Of a DNA stretch of 64,000 nt, positions 1 through 12,327 are shown piece by piece. The notes under the pieces were generated by a model that had not been told where the DNA came from, did no database searches, and worked only from the letters and a program-made list of their open reading frames with translations. The stretch is from contig OY754470.1 in assembly GCA_963575645.1 (NCBI GenBank), forward strand, positions 27,944,501 through 28,008,500, read 5' to 3'. A program made the translations under genes and the position numbers. Position 1 is the first letter of the stretch; every line of letters starts with the position of its first letter. Origin of the DNA: Xanthostigma xanthostigma. Its lineage: Eukaryota; Arthropoda; Insecta; Raphidioptera; Raphidiidae.

Positions 1-52
1 AGTATTCTACTAAATGTCCATCACGATTTTATTTTAGTTTAATCAAAGGCCA
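1..52. repeat. Fragment related to the 35508-35710 foldback
   Basis: Bases 21-50 closely match the right arm of the foldback at 35649-35680 (shared core TCACGATTTTATTTTAGT). Only this fragment is visible, because the window starts here. Confidence 0.35.
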
Positions 53-78
53 CTTTGGTGATTATTTATTTATTCAAA

Positions 79-675
79 AATCACTTTTCAAAAATGTTAT
101 AATATCTTTCCGTTTTGAGGTCCCCCGAATCCAAAAAAACATATTTTTGGAAAAACTCTGTGCGTCTGTTAGTCTGCTTGTCTGTGAACACGATACAGAT
201 CAAACGGATGAGCGGATTGAATCCAAATTTTAGGAGTTTGGTATGCAAATATGAAGAGCCTTATTGTATTTGGGAAAAATCGGCGTATATGCTATAACGG
301 TGTTTTTTATATAATAATGGTATACTTTTCATAACGGATTATTATTCTATTTATTTTTTCAAGAAATTTTTGTTAAAAAAAATTTTTTGTAAACCTTATA
401 GTTTCGGAAATATTTTGAAAATAAAAAAAAATCAGCCGTTCTTTTGCTTTATGGATCTGTCACAAATAAACTAGTTCGGCATGTTTTGATTAATTTTTAC
501 ATGACGTGGAACATATTATTTAAGTAACCATGGCAACGAATATCAAATATCATATTGAATACTAGTCATTACCCGCGTCACCTACGCGATATCAGATATT
601 TTATTTTCTTTATTATAATCAAATGTCAACATTTTTGAAGTTGGAATGGTCCCGTCGCTAAATTGGCTGGAATTT
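79..675. repeat. Dispersed ~600-bp repeat, family C, copy 1
   Basis: This stretch aligns along its length with 24785-25411. Shared landmarks are CTTTCCGTTTTGA near the left end, ATGCAAATATGAAGAGCC, GCTATAACGGTGTTTTTTAT, ATGACGTGGAACATATTAT and TGGAATG-TCCCGTCGCT at the right. The copies differ by many substitutions and small indels, so both are old. Copy 2 has CCATTCCAAC at its left and GTTGGAATG at its right, possibly short inverted ends, but homology continues about 30 bp past them. No coding capacity is seen. Confidence 0.75.
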
Positions 676-850
676 TTGTCTTAACACAATATACATTATT
701 CAGTTTGGAAAGAATCACCCTAAAATGCACAAAAGTTGTATAAGTTGTTACATTTTCTATGGTAAGCGATGATCTGTATGGTGGTTATGTGTAATGGAGA
801 GGAAATACATTCGTTGTCGGATACTGAATACCGTCGCGGCGAATTGTTAA

Positions 851-1275
851 GGCCGCTGCACACGAGGCTGGTTTTGCCGCCAGATTTATTCCTTGATTTC
901 GCTAATAGGTTCCAAGCGTGCTGTGACGCTGGATTTCGTAATCGTTTTCATGTGTTGGCTTCACACGATGCGTGTTTTGTAGATGGGTTTGGTGCGCGCG
1001 CGCAGTGACAACTCGAATGATAATAAAAATGGTCGTTTATTGTCTCTGAACAAACACGCACTATGACGTCATGTTTGCTTATGACGTTTCTACATGTAGC
1101 CCACGTCACAAGATACTGTTTTCTAATTGGTTCTTGCTAGAAGTCAGTGGAGAAACAAGCACGAAAAATAGCCCCGGTTCTAATTTTCGAAATCCAGCTT
1201 GTAACCATGCACGCGCAGCCGCAGTAACGTCATTTCCATCCTCGCAGCCAGCAAATATCTCAGCAGCGATTTCAG
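851..1275. mobile_element. TTAA-flanked MITE, family M1, copy 1 (right end lost)
   Basis: The left terminus GGCCGCTGCACACGAG follows TTAA at 847-850. The interior matches copies at 26709, 40127, 46757 and 54763: a GCGCGCGCAGTGA segment, a CACTATGACGTCATG segment, a GAAACAAGCACG segment and TGACGTCAT-like words. The right terminus present in copy 2 is missing; homology fades in CAGCAGCGATTT near 1272. Short ORFs across it have no recognisable product. Confidence 0.7.
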
Positions 1276-1835
1276 CAAAAAAACCAGTGTAGTGGATACA
1301 TACATTAAGCAGGTTAAGTTACGTATATTAATTGAAATGTAAACTGCAAAGGTAGTGTTGATTATGACACTTACTTAAATGTCCTAGTTAATAACGCATG
1401 GGTTGCATTTCAAATATGATATAAATATTTATGTATATTGGAAGGAAGAAGAGAGTGATGTAGTAGGCCGCAGCCTTTACTATACTTTTTAAGCTATATT
1501 TACGAGTATCCTCCACTATGATAATCGAGTAAAAAATGAAACATATTGTCGTTATAAATTCTGTATCTAATAAATTTTTTAATTAAGTCTGATTGGAATC
1601 GTCAGTTTAAACATTTTGTATATTTATGAAATTCGAGAGGAATTTAAAGCCACTCATGAATATTTATTGTTTCTTAATCTAAAAAGTTTGCAGTTAAATA
1701 TAATACAAATGTCAATAAACCTTCTTCTATTGACGGGTGAACTTTTAAAATTCATTTTTATAACACAAAAGTTTGGTTTTTTACATTTGTTGGTAAGACT
1801 GCAGTACATGTAAGAAATGTTCAACCATAATTATT
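1276..1835. other. AT-rich, nothing recognised
   Basis: No open frame with recognisable protein similarity, no RNA gene and no TIR pair was seen between the M1 copy and the next foldback. Confidence 0.5.
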
Positions 1836-1960
1836 ATTCAAATCTTTGATTAACGTCTTCAAATAAATAAAATAATCGACGAATTTTTTCATCTATTGAT
1901 TTATTGAATTATAATTTTATAATTGTTGTCAATATATAGTCTGAAAATATTGGTCGATAA
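1836..1960 (-). repeat. Family A foldback with one-sided tail, copy 1
   Basis: On the minus strand this ends with the family A tail (GTTAATCAAAGATTTGAAT). Next to it lie inverted arms containing TATTTATTT and TGTCAATATATAGTCTGAAA. The arms face each other across a short AT-rich loop near 1895-1915. Other copies are at 10131, 17360, 24521, 27664, 31071, 52612, 53209 and 59752, with a tail fragment at 3443. Confidence 0.6.
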
Positions 1961-2481
1961 CATAGTTATTATTTTATAACAAAATAACTGTCAGAAAATA
2001 ACAATGTGCATATTTTAGGAAAGTTTTAAACTGCTAATAATTACGCTATTACAAAAAGCAAATAATTATAATTCACATGTCGCATATTAAAAAAAAATAT
2101 GTTTCATTGTATAAAAATAATAGGTAATTAGACTTTTCATAACTTCAGTAATAATAATATGTTTTCAAAGTTATTTACAATCATAATTAGCAAATATGTG
2201 TCAATATTTGACGTTAATAGCTTAAAAGCTAAATATAAATTCCCTGATTAAGATATATTCAAGTAATATTATAACCTTAAGCTAAACAGAAATCTGCTTA
2301 TGTAGCTATTCCAAGAAATAGGATAAATTTGAACCTAATATTATACAGTATTATATAATCCCATCAAAAACATAAATGTGAATAAAGGGGCCAAGTTCTC
2401 GTCAAAACTGTGTTTAGTTATTTTAAAAAAATAACTGAAAATATTTAGCAGTGTTTAGTAGCACTAAAAATATTGTGTGAT
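1961..2481. other. AT-rich, nothing recognised
   Basis: Very AT-rich with short A/T palindromes. CAGTGTTTAGTAG near 2450 has a partial inverted match to ACACTGCTGAAAAC at 3287, so an older element may surround the two repeats that follow. Confidence 0.45.
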
Positions 2482-2581
2482 CTGATAAATTTACAGGCCA
2501 AACTTGGCAAGTTTTCAAAAGTCTCGACAATGTTTACTTCTTTAATGAAAACTTGCCAAGTTTGACCCGTAAATTTATCAG
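2482..2581. repeat. 35-bp-arm hairpin
   Basis: Left arm 2482-2516 pairs with right arm 2547-2581 with two mismatches (ends CTGATAAATTTAC and GTAAATTTATCAG). The loop is about 30 nt. Probably a tiny foldback MITE; it lies 25 bp from the TTAA element at 2607. Confidence 0.75.
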
Positions 2582-2606
2582 TTCAGACAATTTTTTTTTG
2601 TGTTAA

Positions 2607-3279
2607 GGGGTTAGGCCACCTCCACGCTCGGTAAACTAGGTATAAAAAGAAACTTTTTTTGGCGCAGCCGTTAAATATATAAAGTGATCCTTATTTTACC
2701 CATATATATAGTAGTTTTATGAACAATTTGCATATTGACTATTAAAAAAAATAAAAAATGTCGGAGATATGAGCCGATCAGTAGGACCCTCTTTTGAAAA
2801 TCTTTGCTTGACGGTGTACAGGATTTCTCTGTTAGGCATTGTCAGAAACTTACAAAAATTTTTACCTTATTTGAAAGGAAAATAGTTACAATAACGTGGG
2901 ATAAAAATTTTCAAATGTTTTTTGTAGAAACGACAGCTGTTTAAAAAAAACTCGTATATGCATCGAAATTTTTTAAAAAATAAATGCTTTTGAAAATGGT
3001 ACTCAATCAAAAAAATCCTACGTTACATTGTATATAATATTATGAAAAATAAGTGTTGTAAATTTTAATCAAATCTTAACCACCGTTTTAAAAAACGTAG
3101 TTTCGATAAAAACTCAAAAGAAAAAACTAACTGATTGAATGCTCTATAACTAATATGAACTCGTTGTTGCTATAAATTCGGTAATAATTTGAATTTTGGC
3201 ATATTCAAACGCTTAAAATATTCTCAAAGGTATAAACAATTCATCTACACCCTAAAAAATCTCAAGGTGGCGTAACCCC
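2607..3279. mobile_element. TTAA-flanked TIR element, 673 bp
   Basis: The ends are GGGGTTAGGCCACCT and AGGTGGCGTAACCCC (15-bp TIR, one mismatch), with TTAA directly outside both (2603-2606 and 3280-3283). A TTAA duplication is the hallmark of the piggyBac superfamily, so a non-autonomous piggyBac-type element is the best guess. The interior is AT-rich and non-coding. Confidence 0.7.
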
Positions 3280-3283
3280 TTAA

Positions 3284-4186
3284 CAAAACACTGCTGAAAA
3301 CATCTATCAAAAACTGCTATCAAACATCTATAATTTCCTCAAAATAATACGAATTGAAGTTTAGAATTTTATGAGCAGTATTTGGAATGAATGATATGCC
3401 GGGCGATGCCATGTAGGTACAACAGCTTATTAAAATATTTTTTTAATCAGACGTTAATCAAAGATTTGAATTTTTTTTTTATTTAGGAGGAAGAAAAAAA
3501 AGGGTGTTTCGACTGAAATTAAAATATTAATTGTGAAAGTTACTTAGTTCGGAAAGTCATTCAGTATATATATTTTCATCGTGTCACTATTTACTTATCT
3601 GAATTATATTATAGTAATTCCACTGGAAATGAGAATAACGTGTTGTAATATATTTCCATGTGACATCAGGAAAGTTTCCCTTGTTTGTTACATCAAAGAT
3701 TTAACTTACGAAACAAGCTGACCGCGGCTAACACATATCACGCTACGTTGTACACTAGTGGACTTCAGTGATTAGATTTGTGAACCATAATGCAATAGAT
3801 GCAGTGCAGCAAAGTCCTGTGGGAAGAACATACGGGTTTAAACTGCTCTGATAAGGAATAATACTATGTCTAATTCGGATCAAATTAAAATTTTACGGTG
3901 CCTGAACCTAAAATTTAGTTTGAAATATTCTCCAGATAATTTGTGTTCACTGTGGACACTAATGACCGCGGTGCACGCAGTTATGTTTCTGTACCAGAAT
4001 AGTTGAGTCCATTTAAGTATGCTTCTATGTATGTCAAAAAATCTCTAGTACCAAAGCTACAGTGTAAATTCTATACATCGACACTCAAGGGACTGTGCAC
4101 TTTGTGGCGTTATTGAGAGTTGTCGTTAAACGGAGAGAAGAAATAAACCATCAATATTTTTTTACTATATAATATGTATTTACTTA
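3284..4186. other. Non-coding; family A tail fragment at 3443-3472
   Basis: The only recognised piece is CAGACGTTAATCAAAGATTT at about 3450, the diagnostic tail of family A without its arms. The rest contains no recognised gene, although 3650-4130 is slightly richer in GC than its flanks. Confidence 0.5.
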
Positions 4187-4544
4187 TCTATACTAATTTA
4201 TATAAAGCTAAAGACATTGTTTGTATGGTTGGTTGAACGCGCTAATCTCAGGAACTACTGGTTCGAATTGAAAAAAAAAATTATGTTGGATAGTCCGTTT
4301 ATCGAGGAAGGCTATAGGCAATATAATATCACACTACGACCAATAGAAGCGGAGCATCAATAAAAAATGTTGCAAAATATAACTCAAAATTTGTCCGTCC
4401 GGCAAAAACTTTTGAACGGTAAATCCGATCAACATGAAATTTGGATACAATATTCATCTCGGTAAACTAAGACGAATGTGCGTACTCATGCCCCCCCCCC
4501 CATTGGTTCTTTTGCACCTGGGTGAAACCGGGCGGGACCGCTGG
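4187..4544 (+). mobile_element. Helitron-like non-autonomous element
   Basis: It starts TCTATACTAATTTATATAAA and continues with GAACGCGCTAATCTCAGGAA, a widespread insect dispersed repeat. It ends GGGCGGGACCGCTGG, fitting the Helitron rule of a 5' TC and a 3' CTRR after a GC-rich hairpin region, without target duplication. A run of eleven C lies at 4491-4501. No Rep/helicase coding sequence is present. Confidence 0.55.
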
Positions 4545-5644
4545 TAATACATAAAATTTACAACTGACCAACAAATATTCGTGCTATCACAAAGCAGCTG
4601 AGCTAAACATATGAAAGATAATCCCAACAAAAAAGCACGAATTTCTTAGAATCTTCGGTACGCATGATGCCGACAACAAGGTAACAAAATAACAAACAAA
4701 TACTGTTTATTTCTTAATGATTATGTATTGATGTCATTATTTAGAGTGGGTGTGTCGTTATTTAGGGTGTATCATTGTATGAGCAACAAGGTAAACCAAC
4801 TAGAGTTATGAAATTTCGACGATTTAAGGAGGTATACCGAATGACGTTAAATGGAGTTTACACTGTATTTAAATAAAACTATCGTCCATATTAGTACAGT
4901 AATTTAAAAAATGTTTAATATTATAACTTAATATTTAGATTTTTTTAAATAAATAAATTTCATAAAATATATTTTTGCTGCTCTTCGTGTCTGTATTCCG
5001 GTCGTGAAATGACACGTTTAATACTAGTGCTGTAAAGTTACGTAAGGTAAAATAAACGTGGTCGTACTATCACAGGAAAGCATAGTCTTATCACATAAGG
5101 ATTGAACGCAGCCTACAATTTTTGCACAAAGAACTGTCAGAAATTTTGAAAATTAACTGAAAATCAGCTATTTAATAGCGGGTACGTGCAAAAAATATTA
5201 CATATATACCGTGCGTGATTATTTTATTACTCGTGTGACTGTTAAGACTCGTAGGTCCTCGTTTTAAACATATTATACACCTCGTCGCATACACTAGAAA
5301 TATAATTTACTATTCCAATTCCATAAATTATTATCATTTAAAATTTAAAATGTATTTCAAAAATCAATTCTTAATTTGATTAAAGAAAGTTCAGAAACAT
5401 GTCAATATATTCAATATATGTTTTTATAAAGCAACGTTCAGACTAATAATGTTGATATTGCCCGAAGCGTGAACAAATACGAATAAATGCATTCGAAGCG
5501 TTTGCTTTTACAACAGTCTATCAAAGAACGTGTGAACTAGCTTTTGCATATAATTTGAATCTGTATCCAGTCTAACCAAAAAGTGTTCGTTTAACAAATA
5601 TAGTTTTAAATAGACTAGTATTTGGATTTTAAAGTGTTTTTGCA
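4545..5644. other. AT-rich, nothing recognised
   Basis: No protein-like frame, RNA gene or TIR pair was found. TATA-like words occur as expected by composition and are not called. Confidence 0.45.
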
Positions 5645-5855
5645 CTGTATTTTTATATTGTATTTTTAAATCAAATTTTATTGTAGATTAGTATTTTAAA
5701 GTGTTTTTTGGTACTGTATTTTTAAAGTATTTTGGTACTATATTTTTAAAGTACCTATTCATGTATTTTGAAATTTATTGTATCTTGTTGACTTATTGTA
5801 TCTTGTTTCTGCAGGGCTACACAATAAATCAATATCTATCTATCTATCTATATTT
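5645..5855 (+). repeat. Probable LINE 3' end with degenerate tandem units and ATCT tail
   Basis: Degenerate units of about 28-30 bp based on TTTTAAAGTGTTTTTGG are followed by TTATTGTATCTTG twice. The segment ends CTACACAATAAATCAAT and a (CTAT)n microsatellite at 5840-5855. An AATAAA-like word before a tetranucleotide run is typical of LINE 3' ends. No reverse transcriptase sequence is adjacent, so this is an inference. Confidence 0.35.
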
Positions 5856-6170
5856 AACGCGGCCACAGATTAGTCTGAATGAAGGATTAAAAAAAAATTA
5901 AAGTGGGTAGCAAAAATAGTAGGTTGGCAGCTGCTAAGGAGGACAGTATTAAGCAAAAAGTAGCAGTTTAATAACCAGCTGTAAGCTTTGTTTTAATTTA
6001 AACTGGCATCGAGTTTTTGTTTGGGTATGTAACAAAATTTATTGTTAAGCGGAAACTTGACGGTGGATAAAGAATAAAAAATGGGCATTTCTAAATACTG
6101 ACATATCTTTAAAGTTATAATATCAAATAATAAACAAAGAAACAACAATTAGAACTGCAATATAAAAATT

Positions 6171-6375
6171 CCATCGCATCAACACGAACACGAAATTGTT
6201 TTTTAAAGAACTCCCCCCAAACTTCCACCCCTTTTCACTGCGCAAAAAAAACACCATCGCATCAACACGACCCCGTAATTGTTTTTAAAGAAAAACGTCC
6301 TCTCTTTTTCTCTGCGCAAAAAAAACGCCATCGCATCGAGATAACCCCGTAATTGTTTTTTAAAGACTTCCCCAC
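6171..6375. repeat. Tandem repeat, ~75-83 bp unit, 2.6 copies
   Basis: Each unit begins CCATCGCATC (6171, 6254, 6328), runs through GTAATTG-TTTTTAAAGA and ends in CTGCGCAAAAAAAAC. Units differ in length and by substitutions. The 61-residue minus-strand frame across it is a by-product of the repeat. Confidence 0.8.
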
Positions 6376-6460
6376 AAATCGTTGTCACCTCACTGTTAAT
6401 ATTAGTCGCTATGCCATTATTTATAGTACCTCGCCTGTGATTTCAATTGACATGTTTAAT

Positions 6461-6886
6461 ATATAGTTTTCAAAAAATCATATAAAACCTCCGAATGTCC
6501 ATAGTTCCCAAACTAAAAGAGATACTGACGTTTGCTTACGCTCATTGAATTCAGAGTACCCTTTTCTGTAAGCAATTTCAATTTTAAAGGTATATTAAAG
6601 AATTATAATTTCGCAATTTAAAAAAAAAATGCGATTTTTGACGAAAACCGAAATGTTTTGGAACTTTGGCAAAATCATCATGCTTATAGAAAAAAACTCG
6701 CTGAATCCAATAAGCACCAACAAACGTCTGTATGACTTTGGGTTTAGAAGTTATTTGCGTTTATAGTTTTCAGAAAATCGTATAAAACCTCCGAATGGCC
6801 GTAGTTTCCAAACTAAAAGAGATACAGACATTTGCTAACGCCCATTGAATTCAGCGTATTTTTTTCTGTATGCAATTTTAATTTCA
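6461..6886. repeat. Direct duplication of ~125 bp, 300 bp apart
   Basis: 6461-6588 and 6761-6886 share TATAGTTTTCA, CATATAAAACCTCCGAATG or its variant, CCAAACTAAAAGAGATAC and CATTGAATTCAG in the same order. The 170-bp segment between them contains CGAAATGTTTTGGAACTTTG. It may be two periods of a 300-bp satellite-like unit. Confidence 0.75.
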
Positions 6887-6889
6887 ATT

Positions 6890-9800
6890 AAAGAATTCGA
6901 TTAACGCTGTTGGATCACTTTCCTAAAGTTTCTCAGGGGTTCCGCGGTGAGAGACGAGGTACCAAAAACGTACATTTTGGGCGTACACTTTTATTGCGAT
7001 GTCTCTCTCCAACATCGCCTCGTCTCATTTCGCAACACAAATGGACTTATGATATAGGGTAAAGCCGTGAAATATGATTTTATTTAGTACTTAGATAGGC
7101 AATCGAAAACGATCATATTATTGAAGTAAAAATCTCTGTGCATTAGTACCTACGTATTATGGAACGCTCTGAGAATACTATTGAGAAGGATTACAGGCGG
7201 GGAAATAAAAAATGACTCAGGTTATGAGTTCCTTGGAAAGCGAGGGAAGGTTTTCTCAGAAAAAAATAGCAAACATGAAAAAATCTTCTTTATAATAAAA
7301 AAAATAATTATTTGAAAATGTAATAGTTCAAAACTTTGCTTCTGTTTCTAAAATAATATAGAAATTGAAATCCAGAACGAGGCGGTTTATCTAAATACAG
7401 CTTAGGAAATTGACGGAGACGTAATTGTTGAACAAACGAATGAAAATGTTACAAATTATGACCTGATAGATACTGATAAGGTAATATTTTTTTTTAATAA
7501 ATTAGTTGCAACTAGCAATAGCGCATGCCCGCGATCTAATATCAAAGAGGATCTCAAAAGACCCTTCCATTTCTTTTTGCAATGTAAATTTCTTTGGGAC
7601 CCTAATGAGTGCAATGCGAATACTGCCACAACTGTTATTTAGTAGTATCGTGAAAGCATAACGCCCAAATAAAACTAACAGACCGTACAGATGAACAATA
7701 TCTTTTTGAGCTTCAAACCGAAAAATATTGTAAAATTTTGAAAATTAAGTTTTGACCTAAATTAGTACCGTTGCCCACTCGCAGAGTTAAAATTGTAAAA
7801 TACTAAAAGCAGACTATTGTTTTATTTGCAAATTGCAGCTATTACAATATTTTTTATGTACCTATTGGTTCGACAGTCCGAGCCAGAGACATTTAATATA
7901 AGGAGACACAACATCCCATTCATAAAACACGATTTGTTTATAATCATACATAGTTTCACAGTTTTAAATAAGTTGGAAAGAGATGGCTTTAAAAAGGCAA
8001 CGTGGTAACGGAAGCTTCTTCAGCATTATCTTAACCAGGGGCGTATGGTTTTTTCGGGATTATTAAAAACAAGAATTTTTAACGTAAATTAAAAATATAT
8101 TTTGTGTTAATGGAATATTCATATAACATTAGAACATACCTAACAATTGTAAAGCCAGGTTTTACAATATTTATTTAATAAAAGGAGCAAAATTTACTTG
8201 AATATCAATTAGAAGTAATTAATACTGGAGAGGTTCTAGACGCAATAGAAACTGATTTTACGTTTTATTAAAATAATTTACTCTAGAAGATAAAATTTGG
8301 TATGTAATTTGAATCATAAAGATTTTAACGTGATTTGTTTTATCGCATATAATCTGGTGGTCAAAGCATTTTAATTGCCAAACGTCACTGTGTAGTAAAG
8401 TGGCATTTTACTAAACGATTTTAAATGCAATAATGTGCCTTTACTAACAAATGAGAATAATAAACTGGCCACGTGCGAGTAGAACTTGCGAGGAGAGGGT
8501 ATGTACCATTCCGTTTTTTGTGAAAACTTTAATACTTAAGATTTTCGTTTTAGTTTTCCTGTAAACTATAAGAGGGGGCCCTATATTCGCTATTTTTCCA
8601 AATTTTAGACTCAGTAGTTTTGGAGTGAAGGATTTCGGTACATATTAAATATTTATTCTTTCTTTTGTACCTGACCGCTAAGGTAGGGCAATTTCCGTAT
8701 CTATATATTTTTTAGTTATTTTGAGTAGGTAATAAAAGACAACATCGGATTTTTCTTATATTATTTATTACATATTATCACAAGAATTTTTTAGACAATA
8801 ATCAGTCTTAAATATAATAATTATTAATGGCATAATTAAAGACTACTGCAAATAAGTTGAGTTTATTTGTTTTACCTGTAAGATAAACGATCAGTAAAAA
8901 CTGTGGTATTAAATTGGGGATCAGCATCTGGTCTTATTTGCCTTCGTCCAGTTAGTTGAGTAGTCATAATATCGCTCCGATCAAAATAATCTGAACAAAT
9001 TTGAGCAAACTTTTTGACATGCTGTTTTCGTAAATCCAAAATATCATCCATCTTTGTCTGCGCTCATGATTTACTGGAAAGCTACAACAATATAAATAAA
9101 CATTAAAGTATACTAAAATGTGCTGTAAAAGGTAAACGAAATGTTTACCTTCGAAAAATCTAGGTTCAGTAAATAAGTCCAACAAAATTATCTATTCAGC
9201 TTAAAGTTGGGAAATCTAGCTTAGAATTTAACAATCATTTTTTTAATCCTCCATCAAGATATTTTTTAAAGAAGTGCACATGTAAAATTGTTTTTGCAAT
9301 AATTTAATAAAAATAATTTTTAACTACGTCTACACCACTGCTTAACTTAAAAAAAAACATAATCTTACTTACCGCCGAAATATCAATCCGGGATTAGAAT
9401 AATCCATTTTTTTGCAAACTACGCACTGCCGAACCATTGTAAATTGTCAATACTAATAAAAAAATGAAAAATACTTGATTTTCGCAAAATGTCACACAAA
9501 GCACATAGCAACACTGCAACTTCCGTAATGACAATAAAAGGAATGCATTGAATGAAAAGTGAATCATGCGTTCATGCAGTGTTGTCACATGTATTTTCCA
9601 ACAGATGCATTTAATATAAGTTATATACCCTTCGTCTTCAGCTCGCCGAAGTTTGTCAACGTTGAATTCTGATAGAAACGGTGTATGATCAGGTTAAAAT
9701 GTAAACAGTTGGATCTGCTTATATTAAATATCTCTGGTCCGAGCATCCCGTCACACGTATAACCTGAGTAATTATAGTGTGTGTGTGTGTATACGACACA

Positions 9801-10130
9801 CAATCACAATATATATATGTATGTTGTATACGCATGATAAGTATTATATAAGATTTGAAAGAAACAAATTGTATGGAATGCATACAAATAGCTGCACTGT
9901 GTCAATAATCATCGGTTGAAATGCAACACGTACCTCATCAAATTCTTATTATTCACACTTAGCAAATTTTCAGAAGGAAAAATATGTATTTTTTTTTTTT
10001 TGCTTAAAAATGTTCGAAATATTATGTGAAATATGCCTACAAAATTTCAATACGATAATAGTAAGATATAAATAATTAGAATATACAATTCATACAACAT
10101 AAAACAAAAGAAGTTTTGCCGGATATTCTT
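6890..10130. other. Long AT-rich interval, nothing recognised
   Basis: No credible exon, RNA gene or long TIR pair was found. Minor items are an imperfect stem at 6945-7034 (GAGACGAGG against CCTCGTCTC) and a (TG)n run at 9777-9790. Short frames at 7817-8008, 8964-9185, 9394-9588 and 9621-9803 look random. Confidence 0.45.
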
Positions 10131-10200
10131 CAATAAATAAAATTATTGACCAATTTTTCAGACAAATATATTAACAAAAAATATAAAAATTAATACATTA

Positions 10201-10231
10201 ACGTTTCGGTCCGGATTTGGAGCTTCTTCAG
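10201..10231 (-). ncRNA. Hammerhead-ribozyme-like motif, left arm
   Basis: Read on the minus strand: CTGAAGA (10225-10231), an imperfect stem II closing over AAAT, then GAAACGT. The tetramer ACGT could act as a two-base-pair stem III in a dimer. The base expected at position 17 is T rather than the usual C. Function is unproven. Confidence 0.3.
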
Positions 10232-10419
10232 AACTGATCTAAAAAATATAAAAATTAATTAATAATCAGTTTCTAATTGATTTTTGAATAAAATTCGCTT
10301 AAAGTTTTTAATTATCAAATATTGAAAAAATAATAAGAAACATTTTTTTATAAATTTTTTTCAAAAACCAATTAGAACCTAATTATTAATTAATTCTTAT
10401 AATTTATTTTAGATCAGTT

Positions 10420-10451
10420 CTGAAGAAGATCCAAATCCGGACCGAAACGTT
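10420..10451 (+). ncRNA. Hammerhead-ribozyme-like motif, right arm
   Basis: CTGAAGA at 10420-10426, a stem II-like hairpin (GATCC against GGACC, one mismatch), GAA at 10444-10446 and self-complementary ACGT at 10447-10450, followed by T at 10451. Possible stem I pairing is three base pairs, then an internal loop. This is the mirror of the left-arm motif. Confidence 0.3.
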
Positions 10452-10520
10452 AATGTATTAATTTTTATATTTTTTGTTAATATATTTGTCTGAAAAATTG
10501 GTCGATAATTTTATTTATTG

Positions 10521-11814
10521 ATTAATTCAATTATATTACTTAATTTTTATATTTATCTACTCTTATAGTTTTTAAAAAAAGATATGATGATATTTTGCAA
10601 ACATTTTTTTTTGAACCCTCTCTCATGAGTTGAAAGTGTAATCAAAATATTTTTTTCCGCTTTATAGTTTAATTGAGTGGGGTGTATTTCTTAAAATGCA
10701 ATAGAAATGTTATAAGAAACGAAGAATTTGCTTTAAAATTTTTTATCCAAAAGCCCCACCTCCAATTTCTAAACTATCCATACAAAAAATTATAGAAAAA
10801 TGCTTTAGTTACTACTTTCAATCAAAATTACACGATATGAAAACAAAACGGTCCTGAGGTAGGATTTTTTAACACAAGCAAATCTTTATGTTATCAAATT
10901 TTGACAGATATCAACAACAGCAGGTTGCAACTATTCGTGAGAATATTTTTATAAATATATTATCGTCGTACGAATACAACGAAACCTAGCATGTGCGTTC
11001 CCAACACGTGATTGACATTTTTTTAAATATAAAATCTGAATACAGAAATTTAAACATATTATTCGATTTTTGACACCACTTTCCTCTACTATTTACAAAA
11101 GCGTTTGTCGTAATATTGCATTCGAAGGCGGAGTTAAATAGCAGTTTGAAATTATTGTCACCAGTTGCCGCTACACCACGATGCAAAAAAACGCCATTGC
11201 AAGGGTACCGCTTGCAATAGATTACACCATTTTTTTGGAAATATTCGAAAATTTTTTGAACTTTTTCGAAAAAGGAAGGTTCACTTTAGGTTTCTGACGG
11301 AACAGTTTTATCAAATAAGTATTAATAAAGCTGTAGTGTGACTTTGTAAATTAGCATTTTTCGCGCAATTATTTGTCAATTTTTTTCTAGAAAATCATTC
11401 ATTAATTAAAAAAGTACTCAGCTAGGAACCGAGATTGGTCTTTAATCTTCCTTATAAAAAAATAATTTTTGCAAAATGTTGACTAATAAGTCAATAATCA
11501 TTTGGGAGCCAAAGCCCTATTTTATGTGTAATCTCAGAGCGTTCCGACAGCCTTAATGGCCCACAAGCTAGTACTAAAAAAATAATTAATAAAATTTGAC
11601 CCACTTTTCAAAAAGGTTCGCCATCACTGCTATATAGCATAAGTAGTGGCTATATTATGTCGGTACTGGATCATATTATAAGTATGATTGTATATTTCCA
11701 TCCTTGTCTTGATCGTTTTACCTAAATCTCGCAACTATGTGAAACTATTGAAAAGTGGCGCATTTTAAAAGATCTTAACGAAGTGACAAACAATACGTTT
11801 ATATTTAAAGAAAT
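10521..11814. other. AT-rich, nothing recognised
   Basis: Only a small palindrome is notable (ATTGCAAG-GGTACCG-CTTGCAAT, near 11196). No gene or TIR pair was seen. Confidence 0.45.
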
Positions 11815-12050
11815 AACATAAGTGCGTGTAACCTTTACGCGTGGTTAAATTAAAACTTCTTTTACTTTATTTTTAGCACTTTAAGTCAGTTAAATTAAAT
11901 TACGTTCGCTATGCTTATTGGTTCGTGTGGCATACCTATGTTTCCTACAGATGCGTTTTGATGCCGCTATCTGTCAGTCGTTGTCTTTAAATAGTGGAAA
12001 CCGATCACAAACTTGGTTTTCGTACGTAACCATGTTCCACCTTTCGTTTA
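11815..12050. repeat. Dispersed repeat family B, copy 1
   Basis: Matches 19285-19455 in order: GTGCGTGTA, CGCTATGCTTATTGGTT or a near variant, CTATCTGTC and TTGTCTTTAAATAG. Too diverged to set the ends. Confidence 0.5.
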
Positions 12051-12327
12051 AAATGCTTTCTACGTTGCCTTAAAATAGCGAAACTGCGTAAACGCATAAC
12101 TTCCATCCGAAAAAACATATGATTTACTCTGATGTCGCGCCTAAAGAAGCTTTACTTTATTTCATTTAGGTTTTTGCTTTTCACGGCCTTCCAACAAGTT
12201 TTAGACTTTGAATTTATAAACCGAAGAAATTTTCAACACCAAATTAAATAATTAAATAAATAAAACAAAACTTAAATATATACCACGTATTTAAAACGAA
12301 CTAAAAAGTATATAAAATAATTTTTTT

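Larger units (their letters stand above)
10131..10520. repeat. Family A foldback carrying paired hammerhead-like motifs
   Basis: A 390-bp palindrome: the left arm from CAATAAATAAAATTATTGAC at 10131 reads back as the right arm ending TTTTATTTATTG at 10520. Both arms carry CCGGATTTGG or its complement, with CTGAAGA on the inner side and GAAACGTT on the outer side, in opposite orientation. Pairing is strongest outside the motifs; the centre is a looser AT-rich inverted repeat. Unlike other copies, no full tail follows. Possibly inverted terminal repeats of a Penelope-like retroelement. Confidence 0.75.

Noticed and set aside
851-1275. CG-rich words as a CpG-island promoter
   Set aside because: The same words recur in the other M1 copies, so they belong to the MITE.
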